A DNA stretch of 64,000 nt from Alphaproteobacteria bacterium (GTDB taxonomy: Bacteria > Pseudomonadota > Alphaproteobacteria > Micropepsales > Micropepsaceae). The notes below the pieces were generated by a model, which saw only the letters and a list, made by a program, of their open reading frames with translations, did no database searches and had not been told where the DNA came from. Positions 27,370 to 36,311 of the stretch are shown one piece after another. Location: NCBI GenBank assembly GCA_024236055.1, contig JACKLF010000001.1:372001-436000 (forward strand), written 5' to 3'. Both the position numbers and the translations under genes were made by a program. Positions within the stretch are counted from its first letter, which is position 1. Each line of letters begins with the position of its first letter.

Positions 27370-28116
27370 TCACAGAACGGTCAGCATCGAGGCGACAAGC
27401 GGGTGACGCACGATGTCGCCTTCGGCCAGCCGCACCACCGGAACGTCGCCCAGCTTCTCCAGCCTGGCGGCGATGTCGGCCAGGCCTGATATGCCGGGCA
27501 GCAGGTCGGTCTGGTCGGGATCGCCGGTCAGCACCATGGTGGAGCGCCAGCCCAGGCGGGTCAGCAGCATCTTGATCTGGGTGTAGGTGCAGTTCTGCGC
27601 CTCGTCGATCACGACAAAGCATTCGCTCAGCGTGCGGCCGCGCATATAGGCCACCGGCGCGATCTCGATGATGCCATCGGCCAGCATCGCCTTCAGCCGC
27701 TTGGTGCCCAGCCTCTCGGTCAGCGCGTCGTAGAGCGGGCGCAGATAGGGCGCCAGCTTCTCGGTCAGGTCGCCGGGCAGAAAGCCAAGGCTTTCGCCTG
27801 CTTCCACGGCGGGACGCGACAGCACGATGCGCTGAACCCGGCCCGCTTCCAGTGCCTCCACGGCCTTTGCGATGGCCAGATAGGTCTTGCCCGTGCCCGC
27901 CGGACCCAGGGCCAGGACCACGCTCTGGCTTTCGATGGCGTCCATCAGCTGCTGCTGGGCCGGGCTCATCGCCCGGATGTTCTTTACGTATTTGCGGTCC
28001 CGGAATTGACCGTCAGGATCGTGCGGCGACCAGCGGCCCGGGAACAGGGCATGGACATTCTCCTGGGTGGTAAAGGCAGAGTCACGCGACTTCGAACGCA
28101 TGGAGCGTTTGGCCAT
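27370..28116 (-). CDS. PhoH family P-loop ATPase
   Basis: 248-residue ATPase of the short PhoH type. The Walker A loop GPAGTGKTY is at residues 71-79, Walker B is CFVVIDEAQNCT, and the sensor stretch MVLTGDPDQTDL follows, as in the RNA helicase-like PhoH group. The N-terminal 50 residues are basic (MAKRSMRSKSRDS) and may touch RNA. There is no ybeY or ybeZ-type partner here, so this is the second, stand-alone PhoH type. The start at 28116 has AGGAG at the right distance. Role in RNA handling is inferred from the family. Confidence 0.9.
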   Translation of the reverse strand: MAKRSMRSKSRDSAFTTQENVHALFPGRWSPHDPDGQFRDRKYVKNIRAMSPAQQQLMDAIESQSVVLALGPAGTGKTYLAIAKAVEALEAGRVQRIVLSRPAVEAGESLGFLPGDLTEKLAPYLRPLYDALTERLGTKRLKAMLADGIIEIAPVAYMRGRTLSECFVVIDEAQNCTYTQIKMLLTRLGWRSTMVLTGDPDQTDLLPGISGLADIAARLEKLGDVPVVRLAEGDIVRHPLVASMLTVL

Positions 28117-28371
28117 AAATACTCCTGATGTGTGAGGGATAGTGTGCGTGAAGGGATGGGGTTTTCCGGTGTCCCGGCCCGTGGCAGTTGAGGCAAATGC
28201 AGTGCGACAAGCACCAGTGCCGATACCCCCATAGACATTCCGGACGATACAACCCATTGCGGACATTGCTGCCCGTTCTGGAGATTACTGTCCGTAGGCG
28301 AATCAAGCCGCCTGTTTTGAGGGTATCTTTTTTTGCGCTGCGGTGTGTGAATTATCGATGGAGGTGTCCCG

Positions 28372-28902
28372 ATGCCGCTTTACAGCCTGGATGGCGTGTC
28401 GCCGCAGCTGCCGGATGATGGCGATTGCTGGATCGCGCCCGACGCCGTCCTGATCGGCAAGGTACGCCTGCTCAAGGGCGCGACGGTCTGGTTCGGCGCG
28501 GTGCTGCGCGGCGACAATGACTGGATCACCATCGGCGAGGAGTCGAACGTGCAGGATCACAGTGTCATTCACGCCGATCCGGGCCAGCCGGTGACCATTG
28601 GCCGTGGCGTCACCATCGGTCATCGCGTGATCGTCCATTCGGCCAGCGTTGGCGACAACAGCCTGATCGGCATGGGCGCGATCCTGCTGAACCGGGCGCG
28701 GATCGGCGCAAACAGCCTGGTGGGCGCGGGCGCGCTGGTCACGGAAGACAAGACCTTCGAGGATGGCAAGCTGATCCTGGGTTCGCCCGCCAAGGCGATG
28801 CGTGACCTTGGGCCAGAGCAGATCGAGGGCCTGCGCCAGTCGGCGCGGATCTATGTGGCCAATGGCCGGCGCTATGCGGCGGGGCTCAAGCCGGAGGCAT
28901 GA
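28372..28902 (+). CDS. gamma-type carbonic anhydrase-like hexapeptide-repeat protein
   Basis: 176-residue trimeric left-handed beta-helix protein. The zinc ligands of gamma carbonic anhydrases are in place: QDHSVIHADPG and then GHRVIVHSA (three His). Arg and Asp of the active site are in LRGDNDW. Family members hydrate CO2 or act as transferase-like scaffolds; activity cannot be read from sequence alone. AGGAGGT precedes ATG 28372 closely. A beta-class enzyme is also encoded at 39009, so the window holds two unrelated carbonic anhydrase types. Confidence 0.9.
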   Translation: MPLYSLDGVSPQLPDDGDCWIAPDAVLIGKVRLLKGATVWFGAVLRGDNDWITIGEESNVQDHSVIHADPGQPVTIGRGVTIGHRVIVHSASVGDNSLIGMGAILLNRARIGANSLVGAGALVTEDKTFEDGKLILGSPAKAMRDLGPEQIEGLRQSARIYVANGRRYAAGLKPEA

Positions 28903-28914
28903 GGATCGCGGGGC

Positions 28915-29544
28915 TCAGGCGCGCCGGATGGAGCGGCGCTCGGTGCCGGAGAATTCCTGCGGGCGGCTCCACATGCGGCGCACGCGGGAGTCGTTTTCCG
29001 GGCCGAAGTTGAACCAGGCCGCCTTGTCGCGCGCCGCGTCCACGATGAACAGCGTGTCGATCTTGCCCAGCTTCTGCACCAGCCGGTTGCGGATGGTGTT
29101 GAGCGAAATCTCGCTGGTCAGCACCCAGGCCTGGGGCATGAAATGGTGCGCCGGGCCCATGTTGAAAATCTCTTCTTCCAGGCCGGCGATCGAGCGCGAC
29201 TTCATGTCGGCGATGATCACATAGTGCGAAGGCCCGGTGGGAATTTCCGGTTCGCTGCGGCCGAAGCGATGGGGCGCGGCATGTCCGGCATCGCCATGTG
29301 CCGTCTCGATATGGGCTGTTTCGACGTGCGCCGGTTCGTCCGCTTGCGGCTGCTCCACGCCGGACGCCATGAATAGCGCGGCCAGGTCCGCATCCTCATG
29401 GGCGGGATGAAACTGCTCCTCGCCCGAGCGGGCGATCAGGGAATGATCGGCCAGGCGGCCTTCCGCGTGAAAGCCCTGCATCTGCTCCAGGCTGTAGGGC
29501 CCGTAGATGCGTCCGCCGACGCTGATGGTCCAGGATTCCGACAT
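28915..29544 (-). CDS. GYF-2 domain protein
   Basis: 209 residues. The N-terminal GYF-2 domain (about 1-60) has WTISVGGRIYGPYSLEQMQG and the hallmark hydrophobic core; such domains bind proline-rich or other short peptides. After a His/Ala/Glu linker (residues 72-90) comes a second domain, SHYVIIADMKSRSIAGLEEE through KIDTLFIVDAARDKAAWFNF, which I do not recognise. No membrane segment. It converges on the carbonic anhydrase-like gene with 12 bases between. The function is unknown. Confidence 0.82.
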   Translation of the reverse strand: MSESWTISVGGRIYGPYSLEQMQGFHAEGRLADHSLIARSGEEQFHPAHEDADLAALFMASGVEQPQADEPAHVETAHIETAHGDAGHAAPHRFGRSEPEIPTGPSHYVIIADMKSRSIAGLEEEIFNMGPAHHFMPQAWVLTSEISLNTIRNRLVQKLGKIDTLFIVDAARDKAAWFNFGPENDSRVRRMWSRPQEFSGTERRSIRRA

Positions 29545-29646
29545 GGGAGGTGCAATACGCCTGATGGATCGGCCCCCATGCTAGGGCCCAATGGTTACCC
29601 AAGTCTTGCGCGAGACCGGTTAATTGCGCCGGTTTCATGGGGGACG

Positions 29647-29684
29647 GCAAAAAAAGAAACCCCGGCGGGGCCGGGGTTTCCATA
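29647..29684 (-). terminator. rho-independent terminator after the glycine-zipper gene
   Basis: Ten-base stem GAAACCCCGG/CCGGGGTTTC with a CGGGG loop, followed on the minus strand by seven T residues. It sits about 20 bases after the stop of the gene that ends at 29703. Confidence 0.85.
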
Positions 29685-29702
29685 AGGTCTGCTCTGACCG
29701 GG

Positions 29703-30164
29703 TTACATGAACCGCCAGTCGTCGCGGTCCATCGGGCGGCAGGCGGTGCCGTCGCGGTCGAACTCGCGCCCGTGGCGATAGACAACCTGGGTGAAGTCGC
29801 GGCAGATGCGATGGCCGCGGCGGTATTCGCGATGGGTCACGACATAGCCACGGTCGGGACCGCGATGCCAGTGATAGCGGCGGCCGACACGGCCATGGAA
29901 GCTCTGGTGATAGGAGCGCACGGCATAGGGCCGGTCCTGGCAATCCATGTCGCGGGCGATGGCGTTGCCCGCCAGGCCACCCAGAAGCGCGCCGCCGACA
30001 ACGGCGCCGCCGTTGCCGTGGCTGACCGCGCCACCCAGCACACCGCCGGCGATGGCGCCCAGGATCGTGCCGCCGGTATGGTCGCGGCCGCTGCATTCAT
30101 CCGCCATGGCGCTGCCACAGCCCAGGGCCAGTATCGCCGCGGCGATCATGGTTTTCTTGAACAT
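29703..30164 (-). CDS. glycine-zipper envelope protein, paralogue 1
   Basis: 153-residue exported protein: signal peptide (about 1-22, MFKKTMIAAAILALGCGSAM), a glycine-zipper segment of roughly 40 residues (GGTILGAIAGGVLGGAVSHG then GGAVVGGALLGGLAGNAIAR) and a basic, Tyr/Arg/His-rich C-terminal half with two cysteines. The layout is like the rickettsial 17-kDa antigen group, which sits in the outer membrane. The second ATG (30164) is preferred because AAAGGAG lies at better spacing. It follows a paralogue at 30314 in the same direction, and both share the DxDCxDxPYA block, so they arose by tandem duplication. Confidence 0.82.
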   Translation of the reverse strand: MFKKTMIAAAILALGCGSAMADECSGRDHTGGTILGAIAGGVLGGAVSHGNGGAVVGGALLGGLAGNAIARDMDCQDRPYAVRSYHQSFHGRVGRRYHWHRGPDRGYVVTHREYRRGHRICRDFTQVVYRHGREFDRDGTACRPMDRDDWRFM

Positions 30165-30245
30165 CATGGTCTCCTTTCGGTTCTGCCCCACAATGTCTTT
30201 CAAAACTCGTCAAATCCGGTTCGGTTCCGTTCCGTACCGGCATGC

Positions 30246-30278
30246 AACAGGCCCCGGCGCGAATCGCCGGGGCCTGTT
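30246..30278 (-). terminator. strong hairpin after glycine-zipper paralogue 2
   Basis: A perfect 14-base stem (AACAGGCCCCGGCG with its complement) around a five-base loop, 36 bases after the stop of the 30314 gene. There is no T tract, so it may be a processing or stability element rather than a full terminator. Confidence 0.6.
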
Positions 30279-30313
30279 CCGCATGGATTTGATTGCGCCT
30301 GGTCGAAGCGCCG

Positions 30314-30940
30314 TTAGTCAAAGCGCCAGTGGCCGCCGCGTTCATGGCAGGCCACGCCGGTGCGGGTGACGCGCCGGCCGCCGCGCCATGTGGTCTCGGT
30401 GAATTCGCGGCAGACTTCGCCACGGCGGCGAAATTCGCGCGTCGGCGTGAAGTAGCCATAGTTGCGGCCGTTGCGCCATTCATAGCGGCGGCCCACCGGC
30501 CCGTTCAGGCCCTCGGCATAGACATTGAAGGCATAGGGCTGGTCGTCGCAGTCGATGTCCTTGGCGATGGTGTTGCCCAACAGGCCGCCCAGCACCGCGC
30601 CGCCGACAACCGCGCCGCCATTGCCGTGGCTGACGCCGCCGCCGATCAGCCCGCCCGCCAGCGCGCCGAAGATGGTGCCCGCCGTGGCGTTGCCGCGCCG
30701 GCAGTCCTGTTCATAGCGGCCGCGCTCGTAGTAACGCGCGCTGGGGGGCGGAGGAGCCGGTACACGGATATCACGATAGCGGCCATTGCGATCGTAATAG
30801 CCGTCACGGTCGGCCTGGCTGTAATAGCCGTTGGGGTCGTTGCCCGGCGGCACCCAGGCCGGCTGGGCGAAGGCGGCGCCCATCGGGACGCTCAGGCTTA
30901 AGGCGCCGGCCGCCGCCAGCAGCAATTTCTTCATCGGCAT
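30314..30940 (-). CDS. glycine-zipper envelope protein, paralogue 2
   Basis: 208-residue exported protein. Signal peptide (about 1-26, ending AAFAQPAW), a Tyr/Asp/Arg-rich spacer (YYSQADRDGYYDRNGRYRD), then a glycine-zipper block (GTIFGALAGGLIGGGVSHGN, GGAVVGGAVLGGLLGN) and a C-terminal domain (GPVGRRYEWRNGRNYGYFTP) with cysteines at positions matching paralogue 1. GGGAGA is five bases ahead of ATG 30940. It appears to be outer-membrane or periplasmic. The spacer is absent from the two relatives at 29703 and 58989. Confidence 0.82.
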   Translation of the reverse strand: MPMKKLLLAAAGALSLSVPMGAAFAQPAWVPPGNDPNGYYSQADRDGYYDRNGRYRDIRVPAPPPPSARYYERGRYEQDCRRGNATAGTIFGALAGGLIGGGVSHGNGGAVVGGAVLGGLLGNTIAKDIDCDDQPYAFNVYAEGLNGPVGRRYEWRNGRNYGYFTPTREFRRRGEVCREFTETTWRGGRRVTRTGVACHERGGHWRFD

Positions 30941-31048
30941 GAAAAATCTCCCATCAAAGGCCCCCGGCTGCCCGGGTAGGCAGGCGCAAAATCGTCCGGC
31001 GGCGCTGAACCGTGGCTGAACGGAATAGGGCAGGTTTGCGGCAAAGGT

Positions 31049-31456
31049 TCAGGTGGAGCCGAAGAATCCCAAAAAGCGCAAATAGGACCAAGCCGCACCC
31101 CCACCGACAACCCCTGACGGAATTCCAAAAAGACACCCTATGGGCAGAGCCTGCAGGATATTCGTGTCGCCCGTAGCAACGGCGAGTGCCGCTGAAACGC
31201 AGAAAACTGCAACGATGCTTCCGAACGCCATGAATGCCATCAGACTTCTGATTTTCCGCTTGAGTAGAACCATGCCGATCGCGAGCGCAGGCAAAGCGCC
31301 CACGAGCAAAGAGATGGCAACAAACTGGCCTGCCAGCCTCCAATGCAAGCCGAACATCGCGCCAAACAAAAGAGCGACTGCAATTCCGCTGCTTGAGAGT
31401 GAAAGAAACAGCGCGGCAATCCGGTGAAACCAGGATGGCGGCGCCTTGACTTCCAT
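31049..31456 (-). CDS. hypothetical four-helix membrane protein coupled to sdhA
   Basis: 135 residues with about four membrane helices (for example IAALFLSLSSSGIAVALLFG, VAISLLVGALPALAIGMVLL and SIVAVFCVSAALAVATGD). The ATG overlaps the sdhA stop (TGATG), so it is translated with succinate dehydrogenase, at the place where sdhB would normally follow. I do not recognise the family. Codon choice is less GC-biased than in sdhA, which hints at a different history. It could be an assembly or regulatory partner of complex II, by position only. Confidence 0.65.
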   Translation of the reverse strand: MEVKAPPSWFHRIAALFLSLSSSGIAVALLFGAMFGLHWRLAGQFVAISLLVGALPALAIGMVLLKRKIRSLMAFMAFGSIVAVFCVSAALAVATGDTNILQALPIGCLFGIPSGVVGGGAAWSYLRFLGFFGST

Positions 31457-33212
31457 CAGTAGGTGCGGGCTTTCGGCTTGATGTATTCGACTTCGTCGGT
31501 GAGCGTGTAGGTGTGGACCGGACGATAGTCGATGCGGGTCTCGCCGTTGTCGACATTGAGCCAGGCCAGGGTGTGCTTCATCCAGTTGTCGTCGTCGCGG
31601 TTGGGGAAGTCCTCGCGGGCATGGGCGCCGCGGCTTTCCTGGCGGTTGGCGGCGCCGGCCACGGTGACGGCGGCCTGCTGGACCAGGTTGTCGAACTCCA
31701 GCGCCTCGACCAGGTCGGTGTTCCAGATCAGCGAGCGGTCCTGGATGCCCAGGTCGCCGCGCTGGCCATAGATGGCGGCGATGCGCCTGACACCCTGTTC
31801 CAGCGACTCGCCGATACGGAACACGGCGGCGTCTTCCCTGCATCGCCTTCTGCATGGCGCACGCAGGACGGCGGTGGGGTGGGCCCTTGGTGGCGGATGC
31901 GGTCAAGCGGTTCAACGCCTCCTCGGCATTCTGGGCCCAGATGGCTGCTGACGCGGACAGGGCGGCGGCTCGATGCGGCGGCCGAACACGACCAGTCGAT
32001 CAGCGAGTTGGAGCCCAGGCGGTTGGCGCCATGCACACACAGTGCCGCTTCGCCGACCGCCATCAGGCCGGGCACCACGCTGTCGGGATTGCCGTCCTTC
32101 AGGGTCAGCGCCTCACCGGTATGGGCTACGGGATGCCGCCATATTGTAGTGACGGTCAGCAGCACCGGGATCGGTTCCTTGGTGACATCGACGCCCGCGA
32201 AGATGCGCGCCGATTCCGAAATGCCGGGCAGGCGTTCGTGAATGATCTTGGGGTCCAGATGCGACAGGTGCAGGTGGATATGGTCCTTGTTCGGGCCCAC
32301 GCCGCGGCCTTCGCGGATCTCGATGGTCATGGCGCGCGAGACGACGTCGCGGCTGGCCAGGTCCTTGGCGTTGGGGGCATAGCGCTCCATGAAGCGCTCG
32401 CCTTCCGAATTGGTCAGATAGCCGCCTTCGCCGCGCACGCCTTCGGTGATCAGCACGCCGGCGCCGAAGATGCCGGTGGGGTGGAACTGCACGAACTCCA
32501 TGTCCTGCAGCGGCAGGCCGGCGCGCAGCACCATGGCGTTGCCGTCGCCGGTCTGGGTATGGGCGCCGGTGCAGCTTTGATAGGCGCGGCCATAGCCGCC
32601 CGTGGCCAGGATCACCTTGTGGGCGCGGAAACGGTGAATGGTGCCGTCGTCCAGGCACCAGGCCATGACGCCGCGGCAGGCGCCGTCTTCCATGATCAGG
32701 TCGAGGGCGAAATATTCGATGAAGAAGTTGACCTCATGCTTCACGCACTGGCCATAGAGCGTGTGGAGCATGGCATGGCCGGTGCGGTCGGCCGCCGCGC
32801 AGGTGCGCTGCACGATGCCCTGGCCGAAATTGCTGGTCATGCCGCCAAAGGCGCGCTGGTAGATCTTGCCTTCGGCCGTGCGGCTGAAGGGCATGCCGAA
32901 ATGCTCCAGTTCGTACACCGCCTCGGGCGCGTGCCGGCACAGATATTCGATGGCGTCCTGGTCGCCCAGCCAGTCCGACCCCTTGACGGTGTCGTACATG
33001 TGCCAGCGCCAGTTGTCCTCGCCCATGTTGCCCAGCGATGCGGCCACGCCGCCCTGCGCCGCAACCGTGTGGCTGCGGGTGGGAAAGACCTTGGTGATGC
33101 AGGCCGTCTTCAGGCCCTTGAGCGCGCATTCCAGCGTCGCACGCAGGCCCGCCCCGCCGGCGCCGACAACGACGACATCGAAAGTGTGATCGACAATATT
33201 GTAGGCGGACAT
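31456..33212 (-). CDS. sdhA: succinate dehydrogenase flavoprotein subunit, frame disrupted in the second half
   Basis: FAD subunit of complex II, oxidising succinate to fumarate. It is clean from ATG 33212 (VVVVGAGGAGLRATLECALK, FAD site SHTVAAQGGVAASLGNMGED with the flavinylated His, and active-site EFVQFHPTGIFGAG) to about 32160. There the expected PTVHYNMGG segment is garbled by missing single bases, and again from about 31990 to 31825, after which the C-terminus (GDLGIQDRSLIWNTDLVEAL to the end) returns in frame. The 1757-base span is slightly short for about 595 residues, consistent with dropped bases. sdhD starts eight bases upstream. Confidence 0.92.
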
Positions 33213-33219
33213 GGGCAAC

Positions 33220-33591
33220 CTATTGGGCGGCGATGCGCAGAAGCGCGAAGATGCAGGTCGAGCCGGTGGCGATGACCGCAAAGCGGATCAGCAGGAACAG
33301 GAAAATCTTGGTCCCCGGCGTGTGGACATAGTCGTCGATCACCACCTGAAGACCCAATGCGGCATGATAGAGGGCGATCACCGCGAAGGCGGCCATCAGG
33401 ATGGCGTTCCAGGGATGGGCGAAGAAGATCAGCGCCGACACTTCGGTGGTGCCGGCCAGGCCGATCACCGCATAGAGGAACCACAGGGACAGCGGCACCA
33501 GGGCGGCGGCGGTGACGCGCTGGCGCCAGAAATGGCCGGTGCCCGAATGGGAAGCGCCAAGGCCGCGAACGCGCTGCAGGGGGGTGCTCAT
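33220..33591 (-). CDS. sdhD: succinate dehydrogenase membrane anchor subunit
   Basis: 123-residue inner-membrane subunit that with SdhC anchors complex II and forms the heme and ubiquinone site. It begins MSTPLQRVRGLGASHSGTGH, a usual alphaproteobacterial SdhD start, and has three helices, with the His-containing helix 2 (FAVIALYHAALGLQVVIDDY) supplying the heme-ligand region. The ATG overlaps the sdhC stop (ATGA), and sdhA follows after seven bases, so all three are one transcription unit. Confidence 0.93.
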   Translation of the reverse strand: MSTPLQRVRGLGASHSGTGHFWRQRVTAAALVPLSLWFLYAVIGLAGTTEVSALIFFAHPWNAILMAAFAVIALYHAALGLQVVIDDYVHTPGTKIFLFLLIRFAVIATGSTCIFALLRIAAQ

Positions 33592-34010
33592 CTCAGATAT
33601 CCCCCGTTGCCCGTCCAGATGATGGCGAAGATGACGAAGGCGACGACCAGCGACACGGCGATCACCACGATGCTGGCCTGGCGCGCGCCCGGCTTGGAGA
33701 AGCCATAGCCCAGGTCCCAGGCCAGGTGGCGGATGCCGTTGCACAGATGGAAGGCCAGCGACCAGGTCAGGCCGAACAGGACCAGAAGGCCCAGCGGGGT
33801 GTCCATCACCGCATGAAAGCTGTCAAAGCCTTCGGGACCGTTGGAGATCGAGACCAGCCACCAGGCCAGGATCAGCATCCCCACCGCCATGGCGATGCCG
33901 GTGGCGCGGTGGGTGATGGAGGTCATCATCGTGACCGGCCAGCGGTAAATGGTCAGGTGAGGGGAAAGCGGCCGCGTTTTCGCGGGCGGGGTCTGCGGAA
34001 TATCCGCCAT
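33588..34010 (-). CDS. sdhC: succinate dehydrogenase cytochrome b556 subunit
   Basis: 140-residue membrane subunit of complex II. The quinone-site motif SITHRATGIAMAVG is present near residues 31-44 (Ser and Arg of the site), and LAFHLCNGIRHLAWDLGYGF carries the heme-ligand His. Three membrane helices. It opens the sdhCDA operon; the ATG at 34010 faces a divergent membrane-protein gene across a region with three GCAATTG repeats. Both the first helix and the preceding RPLSPHLTIYRWP are family standard. Confidence 0.94.
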   Translation of the reverse strand: MADIPQTPPAKTRPLSPHLTIYRWPVTMMTSITHRATGIAMAVGMLILAWWLVSISNGPEGFDSFHAVMDTPLGLLVLFGLTWSLAFHLCNGIRHLAWDLGYGFSKPGARQASIVVIAVSLVVAFVIFAIIWTGNGGYLR

Positions 34011-34081
34011 CAGTGCCTGCCAGAGTATGTCTATCGAAACCGGGCCGGAGTTTAGGTGCGGTGCCGTCCCAGTCAACCGCT

Positions 34082-34145
34082 GCAATTGCGCATCCGTAAT
34101 GCCGCAATTGGTGGGTGTCCACTCGTTTCCGGGCCGCAATTGCGG
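34082..34145. promoter_or_regulatory. three iterated GCAATTG elements upstream of sdhC
   Basis: GCAATTG occurs at 34082-34088, 34104-34110 and 34136-34142; the last is inside the perfect palindrome CCGCAATTGCGG (34134-34145). Steps are 22 and 32 bases, close to two and three helical turns, so the copies face the same side of the DNA. The set lies in the divergent space between sdhC and the membrane-protein gene, a sensible place for an operator. The binding protein is unknown. Confidence 0.5.
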
Positions 34146-34170
34146 CAGAATCGCCGCGCGTGGGGGATGC

Positions 34171-35646
34171 GTGTCGAAGCCGGTCGAATCACCGTTCAGG
34201 CCCAGTTTGCTCAAACCCGGTCTGAGGGGGCTGGCTGCCATGCCGGCCACCGGCCTGGCAGGCGTGCTGGCCAGCGCCCTGGTGGCGCTGATGCTGCTGG
34301 GGGTGGCGCTGTGGAACGGCTTTCCCCTGATTTTCTACGATACCGGCGCTTATGTGCTGGAGGGGCTGGGCCATGTCTTCCTGGTGGAGCGGGCGCCGGT
34401 CTATGCCGAGCTGCTGTTCGCGGCGGGCGGCGCCTTCAGCCTGTGGCCCATCGTGGTCCTGCAGGCGGGGCTGAGCGCCTATGTGATCCACCAGACGGCC
34501 CGGGCCGAGGTTCCGGGGCTGACCGTGGGCCAGTTTCTGGCGGTTGGCGCGGGGCTGACCCTCCTGACAGGGATCGGCTTTTATGCCGGCCAGGTCGAGC
34601 CGGACTGCATGACCCCGCTGGTGGTGCTGGGAAGCTGGCTGCTGCTGTTCCGGCGGGGCCGGCTGGGCAGGGGCCACCAGGCGGCCCTGGCCGCGATCAC
34701 CGGACTGGCGGTGGCCTGCCATCCTTCCCATCTGGGGCTGATCTGCGGCCTGCTGCTGGCGGCGGGCCTGTTGCGGCTTGTGGCATGGCGGGTCGTGCCG
34801 GGATTGCCCAAACCCAGTCTGTACGGGGGCCTGTCAGGCCTGGCAGTGGCGCTGGTGCTGATCGTGGCGGGCAATTTCGCCATGACGGGCGATGTCTTCA
34901 TCAGCAAGTCGGGATCGGTCTTCGTCTTCGCCCGCCTGATGCAGGACGGGATCGTCAAGCGGCTGCTGGACGACACCTGTCCGCCGGACGGCAACGCCAC
35001 CTACCGGCTGTGCGCCTACAAGAACCGGCTCAAGCGCCGGGCCGATGCCTGGCTGTGGGGCGACAGCAGCTTTCGCGCCCTGGGTGGGTTTTCCGGCCAC
35101 CAGCAACAGCAGGAAGACCGCCGGATCATTGTCGACAGCCTGAAGCGTTATCCGTTCATGCACCTGCGCGCGGCGGTCGACGACACGGTGCACCAGATGC
35201 TGATGTTCCGCACCGGCGACGGCATCGTGCCCCAGGAATGGGTGCTGGAACCGCAGTTCAGGCGCATGATCCCGCGCCAGCTTCATGCCTATCTGGGCGC
35301 GCGCCAGCAACATGGCCTGCTGCGTTTCCAGACCCTGAACCTGCTGCATGTGCCGGTGGGTGCGATGTCGATCCTGGGGTTGCTGCTACTGATCCAGCAC
35401 GCCGTCGTCCTGCGCCGCTGGGGCGAGGGGGCGCTGCCCGCCTTCGTGCTGCTGGCGCTGATGGGCAACGCCATCATCTGCGGCACCTTTTCCAACCCCC
35501 ATGACCGCTATGAGTCGCGGCTGATCTGGCTGGCGACCCTGGTGCTGCTGCTGGCGCTGGCCCGTGACCGAAGGGCGCTGCAGCCGGTCGCACCGCCCGG
35601 CCCGGACGCGACCGCCTTGCAGCCGCAGCCGGAATCCGGCACTTAA
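34171..35646 (+). CDS. hypothetical polytopic membrane protein
   Basis: About 491 residues if it starts at GTG 34171 (GGGGGAT ahead of it); ATG 34240 is the other option. It has roughly nine or ten membrane helices in the first 270 and last 100 residues and an extracytoplasmic or peripheral segment between (about residues 255-390, with KRLLDDTCPPDGNATYRLCA). The layout (many helices, charged loop FYDTGAYVLEG after helix 1) recalls lipid-linked glycosyltransferases of the GT-C type, but I see no certain signature. It ends five bases before rpe, so they may be co-transcribed. Confidence 0.72.
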   Translation: MSKPVESPFRPSLLKPGLRGLAAMPATGLAGVLASALVALMLLGVALWNGFPLIFYDTGAYVLEGLGHVFLVERAPVYAELLFAAGGAFSLWPIVVLQAGLSAYVIHQTARAEVPGLTVGQFLAVGAGLTLLTGIGFYAGQVEPDCMTPLVVLGSWLLLFRRGRLGRGHQAALAAITGLAVACHPSHLGLICGLLLAAGLLRLVAWRVVPGLPKPSLYGGLSGLAVALVLIVAGNFAMTGDVFISKSGSVFVFARLMQDGIVKRLLDDTCPPDGNATYRLCAYKNRLKRRADAWLWGDSSFRALGGFSGHQQQQEDRRIIVDSLKRYPFMHLRAAVDDTVHQMLMFRTGDGIVPQEWVLEPQFRRMIPRQLHAYLGARQQHGLLRFQTLNLLHVPVGAMSILGLLLLIQHAVVLRRWGEGALPAFVLLALMGNAIICGTFSNPHDRYESRLIWLATLVLLLALARDRRALQPVAPPGPDATALQPQPESGT

Positions 35647-35650
35647 CCCC

Positions 35651-36310
35651 ATGGCCAGTCCCGTTCTCATCGCGCCCTCCATGCTTTCCGCCGACTTCTC
35701 CAAGCTTGGCGCGGAGATCGAAGCCATTGAGGCGGCGGGCGCCGACTGGATTCACGTCGACGTGATGGACGGCCATTTCGTGCCCAACATCACCATCGGC
35801 CCGGCGGTGGTGAAGGCGCTGCGGCCCCACACCAAAAAGCCCTTTGACGTGCACCTGATGATCGCACCGGTCGATCCGTATCTGGACGCCTTTGCCGAGG
35901 CGGGCGCCGATGGGCTGACCGTGCACCCAGAGGCGGGGCCGCATATCCATCGCAGCCTTCAGCACATCCGCAAGCTGGGCAAACGGGCGGGCGTGGTGCT
36001 GAACCCCGGCACGCCGATCGACGCCATCGACAACCTGATGGACCTGGTCGACCTGATCCTGATCATGAGCGTCAACCCCGGCTTTGGCGGCCAGAGCTTC
36101 ATCGACAGCCAGCTTCGCAAGATCGAGGCGGCACGTGCGCGCATCGACGCAACCGGGCGCGACATCGCCCTGGAAGTCGATGGCGGCATTACCCCGGACA
36201 CCGCGCGCCGCGCGGTTGCCGCCGGGGCCACGGTTCTGGTGGCCGGCACTTCGGTCTTCACCGGCGGGCCTTCCGCCTATGCCGCGAACATCAAAGCCTT
36301 AAGGGGCTGA
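35651..36310 (+). CDS. rpe: ribulose-phosphate 3-epimerase
   Basis: Interconverts ribulose 5-phosphate and xylulose 5-phosphate in the pentose phosphate pathway. The 219-residue TIM barrel is complete, with IAPSMLSADFSKLGAEIEAI at the start, DVMDGHFVPNITIGP (metal-binding His and Asp), FDVHLMI, MSVNPGFGGQSFI and EVDGGITPDTA near the end. It starts five bases after the membrane-protein gene and the heparinase gene begins two bases after its stop. rpe followed by a heparinase II/III gene is an order known in alphaproteobacteria. Confidence 0.97.
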   Translation: MASPVLIAPSMLSADFSKLGAEIEAIEAAGADWIHVDVMDGHFVPNITIGPAVVKALRPHTKKPFDVHLMIAPVDPYLDAFAEAGADGLTVHPEAGPHIHRSLQHIRKLGKRAGVVLNPGTPIDAIDNLMDLVDLILIMSVNPGFGGQSFIDSQLRKIEAARARIDATGRDIALEVDGGITPDTARRAVAAGATVLVAGTSVFTGGPSAYAANIKALRG

Positions 36311-36311
36311 G

